NCBI GenBank assembly: GCA_030598425.1
Contig: JAUVPY010000233.1
Span: 1 to 5,298, forward strand
DNA from: Anaerolineae bacterium
GTDB lineage: Bacteria; Chloroflexota; Anaerolineae; 4572-78; NAK82
DNA: 5,298 bases
Direction: 5' to 3'
The notes under the pieces are model-generated. The model worked only from the letters and a program-made list of their open reading frames with translations. It was not told where the DNA came from and did not search any database. Positions 4,727 to 5,298 of this stretch are shown here, piece after piece. Position 1 is the stretch's first letter. Each line of letters starts with the position of its first letter. Position numbers and translations under genes: made by a program.

Positions 4727-5298
4727 GTGAGCGACCGCAGAGCTAGCTGGCCTCTCTACCTGGGCGTCTTCACCACCAGTATGGCGGTGCTGACGCTGGA
4801 GATTGCCCTTACCCGTATCTTTTCTGTCTCTCTTTGGTATCACCTGGCTTTTATGGTCATCAGTACCGCGCTGCTTGGATTTGGAGCGAGTGGTACTTTT
4901 CTCACGTTGCGCCGAGATTTGCTAGAGAAGAATCTGGAACACAATTTGACCCGCTTTGCCGGGCTGATGGCGGTTGCGATCGTGATCTGCTTCGCCATTA
5001 TGATTCGACTGCCGCTCGACCCACTCGCTCCCTTGACAGGCGGCCTACCCCCCAGTGAGAAGACCTGGCAGACCGTATTGCTCATTCTACTGCTGCTGGC
5101 CGAGTACGTTTTGGTGGTTATCCCGTTCTTTTTCGCAGGTCTCGCCTTGGGGGGTACTTTCTCGGCGTTCGCGAAACGCATCAGCACGCTTTACTTTGCA
5201 GACCTCATCGGCGCTGGCGTGGGTTGTCTAGTGGTTATCGGCGCCTTGTGGGTTCTGCCCGGGCAAGGGGTGGTGTTGTTTGCGGCAGGGCTGGCAGC
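4727..5298 (+). CDS. Polytopic membrane protein, N-terminal part of a spermidine-synthase-like protein
   Basis: The frame opens at GTG 4727 and runs off the right edge after 190 codons. Hydrophobic segments lie at about 9-27, 36-60, 76-95, 116-145, 158-177 and 180 onward. The pattern TSMAVLTLEIALTRIFSV near the start and YFADLIGAGVGCL at 157-168 is characteristic of large membrane proteins annotated as spermidine-synthase-like, in which an N-terminal membrane region precedes a C-terminal Rossmann-type aminopropyltransferase-like domain. That second domain would lie beyond the window, so the enzymatic part is not seen and the reaction is uncertain. The proteins act in the cytoplasmic membrane. 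The gene is separated from the kinase operon by a terminator and probably has its own promoter at 4477 or read-through control. Without the C-terminal half it could also be an unrelated transporter-like protein. Confidence 0.8.
   Translation, partial: MSDRRASWPLYLGVFTTSMAVLTLEIALTRIFSVSLWYHLAFMVISTALLGFGASGTFLTLRRDLLEKNLEHNLTRFAGLMAVAIVICFAIMIRLPLDPLAPLTGGLPPSEKTWQTVLLILLLLAEYVLVVIPFFFAGLALGGTFSAFAKRISTLYFADLIGAGVGCLVVIGALWVLPGQGVVLFAAGLA

Noticed and set aside
4622..4843. Minus-strand open frame of 73 codons in the intergenic stretch
   Set aside because: It spans the two-tier hairpin and the start of the membrane-protein gene, lacks a ribosome binding site and has low-complexity polar composition.
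4840..5187. Minus-strand open frame of 115 codons
   Set aside because: It is antisense to the membrane-protein gene, whose hydrophobic segments and family motifs are clear on the plus strand.
1..5298. CRISPR array, tRNA, rRNA or insertion sequence
   Set aside because: No regularly spaced direct repeats, no cloverleaf or rRNA-like stretch, and no transposase or terminal inverted repeats with target duplications were seen.

Overview
The window looks like bacterial chromosome of moderate-to-high GC, with compact, mostly short intergenic gaps and housekeeping-type -35/-10 promoters. A YacP-like NYN nuclease, soluble histidine kinases, a subtilase of the kind common in environmental bacteria and a polytopic spermidine-synthase-like membrane protein suggest a Chloroflexota-type (Anaerolineae-like) organism. 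That placement is an inference from gene types; there is no rRNA or marker gene here to prove it.

Layout. (1) Positions 1278 down to 1, minus strand: a two-gene operon. A freestanding 86-residue protein resembling the inhibitor-I9/subtilisin prodomain is followed 26 bases later by a subtilisin-family (S8) serine protease that runs off the left edge. The protease is not in the usual complete-ORF form because its stop lies outside the window, but all catalytic motifs are present. Neither protein shows a signal peptide. (2) Positions 1279-1518: a divergent control region with a good promoter facing each way and a 9-bp perfect inverted repeat touching the -35 box of the protease operon. (3) Positions 1519-4389, plus strand: a three-gene operon encoding a NYN/PIN-like nuclease (YacP/Rae1 family), a soluble histidine kinase whose N-terminus resembles the UPF0175 antitoxin-like helix-turn-helix family, and a second soluble kinase with an N-terminal receiver domain. 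The first two genes overlap by 8 bases. (4) Positions 4390-4726: a 337-base non-coding stretch with a near-consensus promoter placed directly before an intrinsic terminator, then a second two-tier hairpin. (5) Positions 4727-5298: the start of a polytopic membrane protein of the spermidine-synthase-like type, cut off by the right edge.

How the parts may work together. The nuclease-kinase-receiver/kinase operon has two kinases and one receiver but no DNA-binding output regulator in the window, so the nuclease itself is the most obvious effector. UPF0175 proteins are classically encoded beside PIN-domain toxins, so a kinase carrying a UPF0175-like head and translationally coupled to a PIN-like nuclease could be a signal-gated toxin-antitoxin-like module. 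This is the most novel idea in the window and is an inference. The divergent protease with a separate prodomain-like partner could be a second, independently regulated intracellular system.
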